Positions 8,036 through 17,082 of a stretch of DNA of 32,748 nucleotides are shown in pieces. Position 1 is the first letter of the stretch. Each line of letters begins with the position of its first letter. Source of the stretch: Candidatus Rokuibacteriota bacterium (GTDB lineage Bacteria; Methylomirabilota; Methylomirabilia; Rokubacteriales; CSP1-6); contig QHSO01000030.1 in assembly GCA_003220475.1 (NCBI GenBank), positions 1-32,748 on the forward strand, given 5' to 3'. The notes beneath the pieces are model-generated. The model saw only the letters and a program-made list of their open reading frames with translations, was not told where the DNA came from and did no database searches. Position numbers and translations under genes: made by a program.

Positions 8036-8853
8036 TGGACGACGCCGAGCGCCGCGCGCGCGAGATCGACAATCTGCGCGCCGTCTACCAGAGCCTGCAC
8101 GGCGGCGCCGCGCCGCGCGAGGGACGCGTGGGACGCAACGTCGCTGCGGGCGCGGCCGGCGGCGGGTTGCTGTTCATCCTCGGCAAGGCCAAGTTCCTGG
8201 GACTGCTCGCGGGGGCGCTGAAGTGGAAGACGCTCGCCACGATGCTGCTGTCCATCGGCGCCTACGCGCTCGAGTGGGGCTGGGCCTTCGCCGCCGGCTT
8301 CGTGCTCCTGATCTTCGTGCACGAGATGGGTCACGCGGTGGCGCTCCGGCGTGAAGGCATTCCGGCCGGGGCGCCGGTGTTCATTCCGTTCGTCGGCGCC
8401 TTCGTCGCGATGCACGGACAGCCGCGCGACGCGGCCGTGGAGGCGCGCGTCGCGATGGCGGGCCCGGTCACGGGCTCGCTCGCGGCGTGGGCCGTGCTCG
8501 GTGCCGGGCTCGTGTGGCAGTATCCGCTGCTCGTGGCGCTCGGCCACACGGCGGTGCTGCTCAACCTGTTCAATCTGGTACCGGTGCCGCCGCTCGACGG
8601 CGGCCGTATTGCCGGCGCCTTCACGCGCGGCTACTGGGTCGCCGGCTATGCGATCGGCGCCGTCGCCCTCGTGCTGACGCGGTCGCCGCTGTTGCTGATC
8701 GTGCTGATCCTCGGGCTCGTGACGCTCGTGCGGCGCTGGCGCGACCCCGTGCCGGGCTACGACGCGCTGCCGGCCCGGCAGCGCGTGACGATCGGCCTGG
8801 TCTACGCCGCCCTGGTCGCCGCGCTGCTCGTCACGCTTCCGCTCCACGACTGA
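8035..8853 (+). CDS. Site-2 protease family membrane metalloprotease (M50)
   Basis: 272 residues. It has the zinc motif HEMGH (residues 96-100) in a membrane helix and the second site-2 signature [12 protein letters not shown], where the aspartate is the third zinc ligand. Several other hydrophobic helices are visible. M50 enzymes cut substrates inside the membrane, commonly anti-sigma factors or other regulators. There is no PDZ or CBS domain. The N-terminal 35 residues are charged and soluble. The ATG overlaps the upstream TGA (TGATG), implying coupling to the zinc-ribbon protein. The natural substrate is not evident. Confidence 0.88.
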   Translation: MDDAERRAREIDNLRAVYQSLHGGAAPREGRVGRNVAAGAAGGGLLFILGKAKFLGLLAGALKWKTLATMLLSIGAYALEWGWAFAAGFVLLIFVHEMGHAVALRREGIPAGAPVFIPFVGAFVAMHGQPRDAAVEARVAMAGPVTGSLAAWAVLGAGLVWQYPLLVALGHTAVLLNLFNLVPVPPLDGGRIAGAFTRGYWVAGYAIGAVALVLTRSPLLLIVLILGLVTLVRRWRDPVPGYDALPARQRVTIGLVYAALVAALLVTLPLHD

Positions 8854-8863
8854 GCGTCCGGTG

Positions 8864-9721
8864 ATGTCGGTCCCGGCGCTCGCGCTCGCGAGTGCCCTCT
8901 GCTCCGCGGCCTCGACCGTCCTGATCTCCCGCGGCCTCGTGCGATACGGACCGTACACCGGCACCTGGGTCAACCTCGTCGTCGGCAGCACGTGTGTGTG
9001 GATCGCGCTGCTGTTCGCGGGCGGCCTCGGTCGCCCCACCGCGAGCGCGGTGGCGTACTTCGCCCTCGCGGGCCTCATCGGGACCGTCGGCGGCCGGCTC
9101 CTGCGCTTCATCAGCATCGAGACGGTCGGCGCATCCATCAGCGCCGCGCTCATCAATCTGAGCCCGCTCGTGGCGTCGACGCTGGCCATCGCCGTGCTCG
9201 GCGAGCGCGTCACCGTGCCGATCCTCGTCGGCACGCTGGTGATCGTGGGCGGCACGACGCTGCTCTCGGTCGGCGGCCGCGCCAGCGGCGTGCGCGCGGT
9301 CGCGCTCGTGCTGCCGCTGATGTCCGCGGTGTGCTTTGGCGTGGTCGCGGTGCTGCGAAAGATCGGGCTGAGCGGCATGGCGCCGATCCCCGGCTTCGCC
9401 GTCAACGTCACGGCCGCCCTCGTCGCCTACACGGCATTCCTGATCGCGTCGCGGCAGAGCACGTTGATGCGCTGTGGGGGTCGGAGCCTCGCCTACTTCG
9501 TCATGGCCGGGGTGGCCGAGAACGCCGGCGTGTTTCTCCTGCTGCTCGCGCTCAGCATGGGCACCGTCAGCGTGGTCGCCCCGCTGGCGAGCGTGTCGCC
9601 GATCTTCGTCCTCGTGCTGTCGTTCTTCTTTCTACGTGGGATCGAGATGCTGAACGTGCGCATCATCGCCGGCACGGTGCTGATCGTGGCGGGTGTCTAT
9701 CTGATCACGACGCTCCGCTGA
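8864..9721 (+). CDS. EamA/DMT-superfamily transporter
   Basis: About 285 residues forming ten hydrophobic helices in two homologous EamA halves, the usual layout of drug/metabolite exporters. Helix-ending motifs such as GGRLLRFISIETVGAS, INLSPLVAS (first repeat) and PLASVSPIFVLVLS (second repeat) are seen. A GTG directly precedes the ATG (8861-8863) and could be the start. It lies 10 nt after the site-2 protease gene on the same strand and is likely co-transcribed. The substrate is unknown. Confidence 0.85.
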   Translation: MSVPALALASALCSAASTVLISRGLVRYGPYTGTWVNLVVGSTCVWIALLFAGGLGRPTASAVAYFALAGLIGTVGGRLLRFISIETVGASISAALINLSPLVASTLAIAVLGERVTVPILVGTLVIVGGTTLLSVGGRASGVRAVALVLPLMSAVCFGVVAVLRKIGLSGMAPIPGFAVNVTAALVAYTAFLIASRQSTLMRCGGRSLAYFVMAGVAENAGVFLLLLALSMGTVSVVAPLASVSPIFVLVLSFFFLRGIEMLNVRIIAGTVLIVAGVYLITTLR

Positions 9722-9724
9722 CGC

Positions 9725-9754
9725 GGCCGGCGCGCACGTCGACGTCAGCCGGCC
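9725..9754. terminator. Hairpin between convergent genes
   Basis: GGCCGGC (9725-9731) pairs perfectly with GCCGGCC (9748-9754). The enclosed ACGT/ACGT segment can pair further. The hairpin covers the stop of the DinB gene and follows the EamA stop by 3 nt. There is no T-run, so it is terminator-like by position and structure only. Confidence 0.4.
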
Positions 9755-10239
9755 AGCGCCGCCCGGATCTGCGCGAGATGGTTCAGGTCGTGCTCGGCCC
9801 AGTGCTCGAGCATGTCGCGCACGCGCAGGCGGCCATACTCGGGGTGGCGCGCGGCCGCCACGCGCTGCGCCGGCGTCATGCGGCGCACCTGCTCGACGTT
9901 GGCCGCGCGCAACGCCGCGTAGGCGTCGAGCAGCGTGCGCGCGTCGCCGCGCCGGTGGCGAAGCCCCGCGGTCCACCGCTCCTGGTCCCAGGCGACGATC
10001 ACGCCGCCGGGTTCGGCCGCGAGCTTGCGAATCCGGAAGCCCAGCGTGACCTCTGCGTCGAGCAGATGGCCGATGATCTCGGTCGGCGACCATTCGCGGG
10101 GCGCCGGGCGCCGCGCCAGGCGTCCCCGCGAGGCGCGACGCAACGACGCACGGATGGCGCGGGGCGCCGCCGCCAACGCGTCGAGCACGTTGCGGCGACC
10201 GAGACGATGGTGGGGCTCTCGACACATCGGGCACGCCAT
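9745..10239 (-). CDS. DinB-like putative metal-dependent protein with N-terminal CxxC
   Basis: 164 residues of the DinB/DUF664 four-helix fold. The three metal-binding histidine positions appear as GHLLDAE (near residue 58) and HWAEHDLNHLAQI (near 145-157). The N-terminus MACPMCREPHH has a CPMC pair that ordinary DinB proteins lack, a possible extra metal site. A GAGGAGG ribosome-binding site lies just upstream. DinB-fold proteins include mycothiol- and bacillithiol-dependent transferases, but the activity here is unknown. A second member of the family lies at 24387-24914. Confidence 0.75.
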   Translation of the reverse strand: MACPMCREPHHRLGRRNVLDALAAAPRAIRASLRRASRGRLARRPAPREWSPTEIIGHLLDAEVTLGFRIRKLAAEPGGVIVAWDQERWTAGLRHRRGDARTLLDAYAALRAANVEQVRRMTPAQRVAAARHPEYGRLRVRDMLEHWAEHDLNHLAQIRAALAG

Positions 10240-10269
10240 CTCGCGACCTCCTCCTCGTGACGGATGACA

Positions 10270-10275
10270 TACAAT
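10270..10275 (+). promoter_or_regulatory. -10 box of the L-2-hydroxyglutarate oxidase gene
   Basis: TACAAT matches 5 of 6 of the TATAAT consensus. Transcription would begin about 10282, 2 nt before the GTG start, giving an essentially leaderless message. No clear -35 box. Confidence 0.45.
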
Positions 10276-10283
10276 ATCGCCCC

Positions 10284-11495
10284 GTGACGTACGACATCGC
10301 GATCATCGGCGGCGGCATCGTCGGCCTCGCCACGGCGCGCGCGATCCTCGAGCGGGCGCCGCGCGCACGGTTGACGATCCTCGAGAAGGAAGCCGACATC
10401 GCGCAGCACCAGACCGGTCACAACAGCGGCGTCATCCACTCCGGCATCTACTACAAGCCCGGATCGCACAAGGCGCGCCTGTGTGTCGAGGGAGCGCGTC
10501 TGATGAAGGCGTATTGCGACAAGAACGGCATCCCGGTCGAGACGTGCGGCAAGGTCATCGTCGCCACGTCGCAGGACGAGGTGCCGCGGCTCAAGACGCT
10601 GTACGAGCGCGGCGTCGCCAACGGCGTGCCGGGAGTGAGCATGATCGACGCCGCGCGGCTCACGGAGATCGAGCCACACGCGCGCGCACTCGCCGGCATC
10701 CACTCCCCGCAAACGGCGATCGTGGACTATCGCCGGGTCGCCGAGACGCTCGCGAAGGAGCTGACGGGTTCCGGCCTCACGCTCGAGCGGAATTTCCGCG
10801 TCGCGTCCATCGCACGCTCGCGGGGCGAGGTGCGGCTGGGCGCAGCCGACAGCCGCGTCGTGACGGCCACATATCTGGTCAACTGCGCGGGTCTGCACTC
10901 CGACACCGTCGCGCGTCTCGCGGGCGCCGCGGTCGACGTGCAGATCGTGCCGTTCCGCGGCGAGTACTACATGCTCCGTCCCGAGCGTCGGTCGCTCGTC
11001 AATGGCCTGATCTATCCGGTCCCGGACCCGGAGTTCCCGTTCCTCGGCGTCCACTTCACGCGGACCGTGCACGGCGACGTCGAGGCCGGGCCCAACGCCG
11101 TGCTCGCGCTGGCGCGCGAGGGTTACACATGGCGTCGCGTGCGGCCGGCCGAGCTCTTGGCCACGCTGCGCTTCGCGGGCTTCCGCACGATGGCCAGGAA
11201 GTACTGGCGGACCGGCGCGTACGAGATGTACCGCTCGCTGTCCAAGCGCGCGTTCGTGAGCGCGCTCCAGCGTCTCGTCCCGGCGCTGCGCGCGGAGGAC
11301 ATCCGGCCCGGCGGCGCCGGCGTTCGGGCCCAGGCGGTGACCGCGGACGGCGCGCTCGTCGACGATTTCCGCATCGTGCAGAGCGCGGACGCGGTCCACG
11401 TGCTCAACGCGCCCTCGCCGGCCGCGACGGCATCGCTCGCAATCGGCCGTCACATCGCGACGATCGCGGCGCAGACGTTCACGCTGCCCTCGTAG
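10284..11495 (+). CDS. lhgO: L-2-hydroxyglutarate oxidase
   Basis: FAD-dependent oxidoreductase of the DAO superfamily, about 403 residues. It oxidises L-2-hydroxyglutarate to 2-oxoglutarate, passing electrons to quinone or oxygen. The FAD motif IIGGGIVGLATA starts at residue 8. The LhgO/L2HGDH signature GHNSGVIHSGIYYKPGS follows near residue 50, then PFRGEYYMLRPE near 230 and YPVPDPEFPFLGVHFT. The C-terminal GGAGVRAQAV is also typical. The start is set at GTG 10284, next to the -10 box; an ATG at 10257 would precede the promoter. Neighbouring genes do not belong to an obvious glutarate pathway, so a metabolite-repair role is plausible. Confidence 0.9.
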   Translation: MTYDIAIIGGGIVGLATARAILERAPRARLTILEKEADIAQHQTGHNSGVIHSGIYYKPGSHKARLCVEGARLMKAYCDKNGIPVETCGKVIVATSQDEVPRLKTLYERGVANGVPGVSMIDAARLTEIEPHARALAGIHSPQTAIVDYRRVAETLAKELTGSGLTLERNFRVASIARSRGEVRLGAADSRVVTATYLVNCAGLHSDTVARLAGAAVDVQIVPFRGEYYMLRPERRSLVNGLIYPVPDPEFPFLGVHFTRTVHGDVEAGPNAVLALAREGYTWRRVRPAELLATLRFAGFRTMARKYWRTGAYEMYRSLSKRAFVSALQRLVPALRAEDIRPGGAGVRAQAVTADGALVDDFRIVQSADAVHVLNAPSPAATASLAIGRHIATIAAQTFTLPS

Positions 11496-11544
11496 CGTTC
11501 ACGCGCGCTCAAAGCAAAGGTCCGTCCAAGCGAAAACGCCTCTG

Positions 11545-11573
11545 TTGACAGGGGTTTGGCGATCAGTTACAGT
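11545..11573 (+). promoter_or_regulatory. Near-consensus sigma-70 promoter for the DGQHR gene
   Basis: The -35 box TTGACA (11545-11550) is a perfect match, the spacer is exactly 17 nt, and the -10 box is TACAGT (11568-11573). The start point would be about 11580, 3 nt before the ATG. The -35 lies in an inverted repeat (11541-11556, CCTCTGT with ACAGGGG, one T-G mismatch) that could be an operator. The whole interval 11496-11582 is otherwise empty. Confidence 0.75.
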
Positions 11574-11582
11574 GTCGCGGCG

Positions 11583-12725
11583 ATGATCACAGTGCCTGCG
11601 CGCCGCGTGAAACAGTTCGGAGTCGAGTTCTACCAGGCCGGCCTCTCGGCCAAGGACATCGATCGCCTGGTGAAATTCGAGGTCCTCGGCTACATCACGG
11701 ACGACATGAACGGCGACGCGAAGGCCAAGGCCCGCAAGGCCGCCGCGTCGCGCTCGCGGGTGAACTGGGACCTGCTCGAGAAGCGCATCAGCGAGAGCGA
11801 GAACGCGTATCAGCGACCGATCATCCGCCGCAAGATCGACGAGCTGGCCGCGTACTACCGCGAGTGCAAGGACGCCGCGACGCTGCCGGCGATTCCCGGC
11901 GCGGTCATCATCACCTCGGAGAAGCGCTTCACGTTCACGCCGGTCGCGGGACACCACGATCTGGGGTTGCTGCAGATTCCCGAGGAGCACGGCGTGCTGC
12001 GGGTGCTCGACGGCCAGCATCGATTGCTGGCGCTGCACTCGCTGAGCCAGACGGGCGACGCGCTGGGCATCGAGGTGCCGGCCGTGCTGTTCGACTCGCT
12101 CGACGCGCGCCAGATCGTCGAGCTGTTCGTGACGATCAACGCCAAGCACACGCGCCTGAATCCCTCGCACATCATCAGCCTGGCCGGGCGCAAGCTCTAT
12201 CCCGATCCCAACCAGGCGCTCGCGCACGACGTCATCCGCTCGCTCAACGAGGACGACACCTCGCCGCTGCACGGCGAGATCAAGATGCTCGGCACCGGCC
12301 GTGGGCGGGTCAGCCAGGCGCCGCTCGCCGAGGAGATCGTGGACCTGCTCGAGACGGTCGAGAAGCTCGGCGGAGGCGCGCGCATCCAGGAGCTGCGGCA
12401 GCACGCCAAGCGCTTCTTCCTGAACTACATGAAGGCGCTCTCGACCACCTTCCCCTCGGCGTGGGCCGGGCGCAAGTACTCGATCAAGACGGGCGCCGCG
12501 CTGCGCGCGTTCGTCCGCGCCGCGCCGGACGTGATGGCGCGTGCCAAGGAGCTCAAGCGCGAGCCGTTCGATCTCAATGGCATCCGCGAAGCCATCAAGC
12601 CGTGGGGCGAGCGGCTGCGCGATCGGCGCTTCGAGACCGAAGGTGAGTGGAAGCTGAAGCTCGCCGGCGGCACGCGCGGCACGGTGGAAGTGCTCACGCG
12701 CGAGCTGCGCGAAGCCCTGCGCTAG
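11583..12725 (+). CDS. DGQHR-domain protein (DndB-like), orphan
   Basis: About 380 residues. The defining motif DGQHR lies at residues 143-147 within VLRVLDGQHRLLAL. The conserved downstream strand FVTINAKHTRLNPSH (near 180) agrees with the DGQHR/DndB family, whose fold resembles ParB/sulfiredoxin. Known members act with DNA phosphorothioation (DndB) or DNA 7-deazaguanine systems, but many solitary copies have no assigned job. No dnd, dpd, restriction or helicase gene is nearby. The start at 11583 is supported by the promoter just upstream; a GTG or ATG further upstream would fall inside the promoter. The C-terminal 130 residues are helical and rich in charged residues. Function unknown; regulation or DNA-linked work is possible. 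Confidence 0.8.
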   Translation: MITVPARRVKQFGVEFYQAGLSAKDIDRLVKFEVLGYITDDMNGDAKAKARKAAASRSRVNWDLLEKRISESENAYQRPIIRRKIDELAAYYRECKDAATLPAIPGAVIITSEKRFTFTPVAGHHDLGLLQIPEEHGVLRVLDGQHRLLALHSLSQTGDALGIEVPAVLFDSLDARQIVELFVTINAKHTRLNPSHIISLAGRKLYPDPNQALAHDVIRSLNEDDTSPLHGEIKMLGTGRGRVSQAPLAEEIVDLLETVEKLGGGARIQELRQHAKRFFLNYMKALSTTFPSAWAGRKYSIKTGAALRAFVRAAPDVMARAKELKREPFDLNGIREAIKPWGERLRDRRFETEGEWKLKLAGGTRGTVEVLTRELREALR

Positions 12726-12744
12726 CGACGCACCTCGACCGCCG

Positions 12745-13227
12745 CTACTCGGTCCAGGCGAAGTTGACTTCGAGGATCTCGAACGTCTTCTTGCCGGCGG
12801 GCAGCTGCGCGGTGACACTGTCGCCCACGCGCTTGCCGATCAGCGTGCGCGCGAGCGGCGAGAGGATGGAGATGCGGCCTTTCGGCGGATCGGCCTCGTC
12901 GGAGCCGACGATCCAGTAGCGGATCTCTTTGCCGGATTCGTCCTCGAGCCGCACGGTGGACGCGAACGTCACGCGATCACCGCCGCGCGGCGTGTCGATG
13001 ACCTCCGCGCCGTTCACCTTGCCCTCCAGGTCGTTGATGCGCCCCTCGACGAACGACTGCTTCTCGCGCGCGGCGTGGTACTCGGCGTTCTCCGACAGAT
13101 CGCCGTGGGCGCGCGCTTCGGCGATGGCCTTGATGATGCTGGGGCGCTCGACGCGCTTGAGACGGTCGAGCTCGTCCCGCAGCCGCGCGAAGCCCGTTCG
13201 CGTCATCGGCGTGCGTTGGATCGCCAT
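12745..13227 (-). CDS. greA: Transcription elongation factor GreA
   Basis: 160 residues, the normal length. The N-terminal coiled coil (about residues 10-78) includes the tip signature [17 protein letters not shown] with the acidic residues that reach the polymerase active site. The C-terminal FKBP-like globule has the [18 protein letters not shown] strand and ends [15 protein letters not shown]. GreA stimulates cleavage of backtracked RNA by RNA polymerase. AAGGTGAG upstream of the ATG is the ribosome-binding site. The gene lies just downstream of the broken PpiD-type gene, which is read in the same direction. Confidence 0.95.
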   Translation of the reverse strand: MAIQRTPMTRTGFARLRDELDRLKRVERPSIIKAIAEARAHGDLSENAEYHAAREKQSFVEGRINDLEGKVNGAEVIDTPRGGDRVTFASTVRLEDESGKEIRYWIVGSDEADPPKGRISILSPLARTLIGKRVGDSVTAQLPAGKKTFEILEVNFAWTE

Positions 13228-13247
13228 GCGCTCACCTTAGCACGTGG

Positions 13248-15001
13248 TCAGGAGCGTCTCGGCAACGCCAGCATCTCGATCTTGGCTGTGCTGCGCGCCT
13301 GCGCGACCCAGGCCTCCCATGCCTGGCTCTGCTTCTGCGCGAGGACCTCGCGCGAGAGCTTGTCACGCTCGGCGGCGAGGTCGGCGATGTTCGGCGCGAT
13401 ACGCTCGAGGACCTTCAGCACGTAGTAGCCCTGCGGCGACTTCAGTGGACTCGTGATCGTGCCCGCCGATGATTGCAGCGCCGCGAGCTGCACGTCGCCC
13501 GGCAGCCGCTCCGCGGGCTTGCTCCGCGAGAAGCGAACGGTTTCCCCGGTCTGCGCGCCGACGGCTTTCGCGACGGCGGCGAAGTCGCTCGGGCGCGCGT
13601 CCGATACCAGCTTGGTGGCTCGGTCGAGCGCAACGGCCTCCGCCTTCTGCCGCTTCACCGCCGTGCTGACCTTGTCGCGAATCTCGGCGAGCGGCGGCGC
13701 CCCGGCCGGGATCGCCTCGATTGATTTCAACACGACCCGAGCCGTCTGGCCTCGGCCATGAAATCCTTCGCGCTCTGCAGCGGTGCCTTCACCTCGTCGG
13801 CCTTCGCGCGCGCGGCGCGGTCGGCGGCCTCGGCAGCGAGACGGTCCCGGATCGACGCCGCCACGTCTTTCAGCGGCTTCTTGGACGCCGCGCGTGTCTC
13901 GAGCACCTTGATGGCGTGGAATCCGAACGGCGTGCGCACGGGCTCGGGCGAGATCTGCCCTGGGCCGAGTGCGAACACCGCCGTGTCGAAGGCGGGCACC
14001 ATCTCGCCCTTGGTGATCCAACCGAGATCGCCGCCCTTGGTTTTCGTGCCGGGATCCTCGGAGACCTGGGCGGCGAGACGCGCGAAGTCCTCGCCCGCCT
14101 TGGCGCGCCGGATCACGTCGGCGATCTTCTCTCGCGCCTTGTCCTCGGCCTCGCTGCCGCCCGTCTGGGGTACCGGCACCAGCACATGAGCGGCGTGCAC
14201 CTGCTGCGGTGTCTCGAACTCCCGCGCGTGCTCGGTGTAGTACTTCTCCACCTCCGCCTCGGACACCTGGGGACGGAAGTCCTTCGGCGCCAGCATGACG
14301 TACTGCACGCGGCGGCGCTCGGGCAGCTGGAACTCCGCGGAATGCGTCTTGAGATATGCGGCGATGTCTTCGTCGCCGGCGGTGGCCGAGGACATGAGCG
14401 GCGCCGTCTCCACCAGCGCCCACGCCGCGCGAACCTCCTCGCGCCGCAGCGCGAACGCGCGCTCCAGCTCGGGGTCGGAGACCTTGATGCCGGCCCGGAT
14501 GACGCCGGAGGCCTTTTGATAGGTCAGCTGCCGCCGCACCTCCTCGACGTAATCCTTCTCGGTAAAGCCGGCGCGCTGCAGCGTGCGCTCGAATTGCCGG
14601 CGCGTGAAGCGGCCGTCTTCCTGGAAGGCGCGCATCGTGTGGACGTACGCGTTGATCTCCTCGTCGCTGGCCGCCAGCCCCTCGCCGCGCGCGCGCTGGA
14701 CGACGATCTCCTCGGCCACGAGCGCGTCGCGAACGTTGTCGGCGATGCGCAGCTGCTCGATCAGCTCGGGCGTGAGCGGCTGTCTCGAGTACTGCGTCAT
14801 CTGATTGACGTACGACTGGAACGCCCGGCGGTAGCGATCGACCGGAATCGCCTCGCCGTTGACGGTGGCGATGGCGTCGGCCCGGGCGCGCGATCCGCTG
14901 GACATCGAGCCGATGTACACCGAGGTCAGCACGAACGCGGCGATGACGCCGAGCAGGCCGACCTGCAGGACTCGGCGATAGCGACGCATGACGGTGATCA
15001 T
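13248..15001 (-). pseudogene. PpiD/SurA-type periplasmic peptidyl-prolyl isomerase, frameshifted
   Basis: The 5' part (15001-13727) encodes an N-terminal membrane anchor (VGLLGVIAAFVLTSVYIG), a SurA_N-like chaperone region and a parvulin domain (HAAHVLV...GGDLGWITKGEMVPAF...PFGFHAIKVLE). It then stops after EARRLGSC. The 3' part continues in another frame (RVVLKSIEAIPAG through PQGYYVLKVLERI to the stop at 13248), clearly the rest of the same family. The frames switch near 13740. Relatives carry some 40 more residues between these two points, so a deletion with loss of frame is likely rather than a single indel. A GAGGAG ribosome-binding site precedes the ATG. If real, the anchor and isomerase domain survive without the C-terminal region. 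An assembly error is possible. Confidence 0.8.
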
Positions 15002-15025
15002 CGGATCTCCTCGACGTCCGGCGCG

Positions 15026-15862
15026 CTACTCGTCGCGGTCGGGTGCGACGAGCCGGGGCGCCGGCGCCCCCTCCTCGGGCACCACGCGCCGGGCCACCGT
15101 GATGAATCCCGTGTGGGCCACCATGCGGTGGAACGGCCGCACGGACGTCCCCTCGATGTTCCAGGGCCGATAGAGCGTCTCGAACGTCTCCACCAGCGCC
15201 CACTCGCGCTCGCGGTTCAGCGCCTCGGCGATCTGGTGCGACTGGATGATCGTCGGCACGTAGGAGAGGAAGATGCCGCCGGGACGCAGTACGCGCGCCA
15301 TCGCCTGCGTGAGGCGCCACGGCTCGGGCAGATCGAGCAGCACACGGTCCACGGGCTCTTCGTCGCCGACGCCGTCCTCGACCGGACCGAGCCGCATGGT
15401 GAGGTTCGTGACCTCGCCGCAGCGCATGTGGATGTTGGCCAGCGCGCGCCGCGCGAATTCCTCGCGCTGCTCGAACGTGATCACGCGTCCCTCGGGGCCG
15501 ACCGCGCGCAACAGCGCCAGCGTCAGCGCCGCCGAGCCCGTGCCCGCTTCGAGGACGCGGCAGCCCGGATAGATGTCGGCCCAGAACAGGATCATCGCCA
15601 GGTCCTTGGGATAGATCACCTGCGCGCCGCGCGGCATGTCGAGCACGAACTCCGCCAGGGTCGGGCGCACCGCCAGATACCGCAGGCCCATCGACGAGCG
15701 GACCCACGAGCCCTCCGGCTGGCCGATGATCGCATCGTGCGAGATCCAGCCGCGGTCGGAGTGAAACGTCTCCGACTTCCTCAAGAAGAGGAGGTGACGC
15801 TTGCCGCGCGCGTCGATGAGCAGCACCTGCTCACCGTCCTGGAGCGGAAGGACTTCCTTCAC
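15026..15862 (-). CDS. tRNA (adenine-58-N1)-methyltransferase, TrmI family
   Basis: About 278 residues of the GCD14/TrmI family. It has an N-terminal beta domain (VLLIDARGKRHLLFLR), then the Rossmann methyltransferase core with SAM motif I VLEAGTGSAALTLALLRAVG, the acidic FEQREEFARRA, and the motif IV-like LDLPEPW that replaces DPP in this family. The enzyme adds N1-methyl to A58 in the tRNA T-loop. The start is GTG at 15860-15862, overlapping by 4 nt the stop of the upstream transporter gene (GTGA), so the two are co-translated. The downstream neighbour is the PpiD-type gene. Confidence 0.88.
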   Translation of the reverse strand: MKEVLPLQDGEQVLLIDARGKRHLLFLRKSETFHSDRGWISHDAIIGQPEGSWVRSSMGLRYLAVRPTLAEFVLDMPRGAQVIYPKDLAMILFWADIYPGCRVLEAGTGSAALTLALLRAVGPEGRVITFEQREEFARRALANIHMRCGEVTNLTMRLGPVEDGVGDEEPVDRVLLDLPEPWRLTQAMARVLRPGGIFLSYVPTIIQSHQIAEALNREREWALVETFETLYRPWNIEGTSVRPFHRMVAHTGFITVARRVVPEEGAPAPRLVAPDRDE

Positions 15863-17073
15863 CGAGTCCTGGGCGCCGGCAAGAAGCACGCGGCGGCGAA
15901 CGCGGCCAGCGGCGTCAGCGCGCTGATGGCCAGCGCGGCCGGCAGGCCGTGGTGGTCGGCGACCCAGCCGAGCACGGCGAGGCCGAGGCCACCCGCGCCG
16001 AACGCGAAGCCGACGATCAGCCCCGACGCCATGCCGGCGTACCGTGGCAGATAGGATTGCGCGAGGAGCACGGACACGGAGAAGCTGGCCGTGAGCACGC
16101 CACCGAACATCGCCAGCATGACGACGGCGAGCGCGCCCCGCGTCGCGAGGAAGAGCAGCCCGAACGGAATCGCCGCGGGCAGCACGCATCGCATGAAGGT
16201 GCGCGGGCCCCAGCGGTCGGCGAGCGGCCCCGCGAGCACCGTCCCCAGCGCGCCGGCGCCGAGAAACACGAACAGCACCGGGCCGACGACCCGTGGGTCG
16301 GCCTGCAGATGGTTGATGTAGTAGAGCGGCACGAACGTCGTGAACCCGAGGCTCGCCCACGCGCGGATCATGACAACGAGAATGAGCAGCGCCATCGCGG
16401 CCGGCATGGTCTCGCCGCGCCCGGCATGCGCCGCCGCCGGCGGCGCGGTGCGCGCACCGAAGGTGGGCAGCGCGACCAGCATCAGCGCGCTGACGAGCAG
16501 CGGCGGCACGATCAGACCGAGCGTGCCCGCCGTCGACCACGTCGCGACGAGGAACGTGACGAACAGCGGGCCGAGCGCAATGCCGACGTTGCCGCCGAGG
16601 GAGAAGTAGGAGAGGGCGGTCGCCTTGCGGTCGCCCGCGACGCCGGACGCCGTGCGATAGCCCTCCGGATGCCACGCGGCGACGCCGAGTCCCATCAGCG
16701 CCACGAGCAGCAGAATGCTCGTGTAGTCGCGCGCGACGCCGGTGAGCGCCATGCCGGCGCCGGCGACGATGATCGATGTCGGCAGGATCCAGCGGCGCAC
16801 CGTCTGATCGGCGAAGTATCCGAAGAGCGGCTGGATGATCGAGGACGTGAGGTTCGCGGCGAGCACGATCGTCCCCGTCTCGGCATACGTGAGGCCGTGG
16901 CGCTCTTTCAGAAACGGCAGGACGGCGGGCAGCGCGCCCTGCGTGAGGTCCACCACGAAGTGTCCGAGAGCGAGAAGGCCGATGAGTCCGACGTGCGGCC
17001 GCACACGCTCGACGGTCGTCGCGAACGGGGACGCGGCCGCCGTCGCGAGGGCCGCCGGCTTTGCATCAGCCAT
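15859..17073 (-). CDS. Major facilitator transporter, fosmidomycin-resistance-like (Fsr family)
   Basis: About 404 residues with twelve hydrophobic helices. The Fsr signature is clear: HFVVDLTQGALPAVLPFL in helix 1, AAWHPEGYRTASGVAG, and FSLGGNVGIALGP. The MFS loop motif appears as GPLADRWGPR between helices 8 and 9. Fsr proteins are exporters of fosmidomycin in Escherichia coli; natural substrates in other bacteria are unknown. The ATG at 17071-17073 is preferred because the upstream GTG at 17089-17091 overlaps the promoter. Its stop overlaps the tRNA methyltransferase start by 4 nt. Confidence 0.85.
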   Translation of the reverse strand: MADAKPAALATAAASPFATTVERVRPHVGLIGLLALGHFVVDLTQGALPAVLPFLKERHGLTYAETGTIVLAANLTSSIIQPLFGYFADQTVRRWILPTSIIVAGAGMALTGVARDYTSILLLVALMGLGVAAWHPEGYRTASGVAGDRKATALSYFSLGGNVGIALGPLFVTFLVATWSTAGTLGLIVPPLLVSALMLVALPTFGARTAPPAAAHAGRGETMPAAMALLILVVMIRAWASLGFTTFVPLYYINHLQADPRVVGPVLFVFLGAGALGTVLAGPLADRWGPRTFMRCVLPAAIPFGLLFLATRGALAVVMLAMFGGVLTASFSVSVLLAQSYLPRYAGMASGLIVGFAFGAGGLGLAVLGWVADHHGLPAALAISALTPLAAFAAACFLPAPRTR

Positions 17074-17082
17074 GACCCAGCA

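Noticed and set aside
15002-15707. Extension of the PpiD 3' frame upstream into the tRNA methyltransferase gene
   Set aside because: It is a shadow in another frame of the methyltransferase gene; only the stretch below about 13745 has protein-like sequence.
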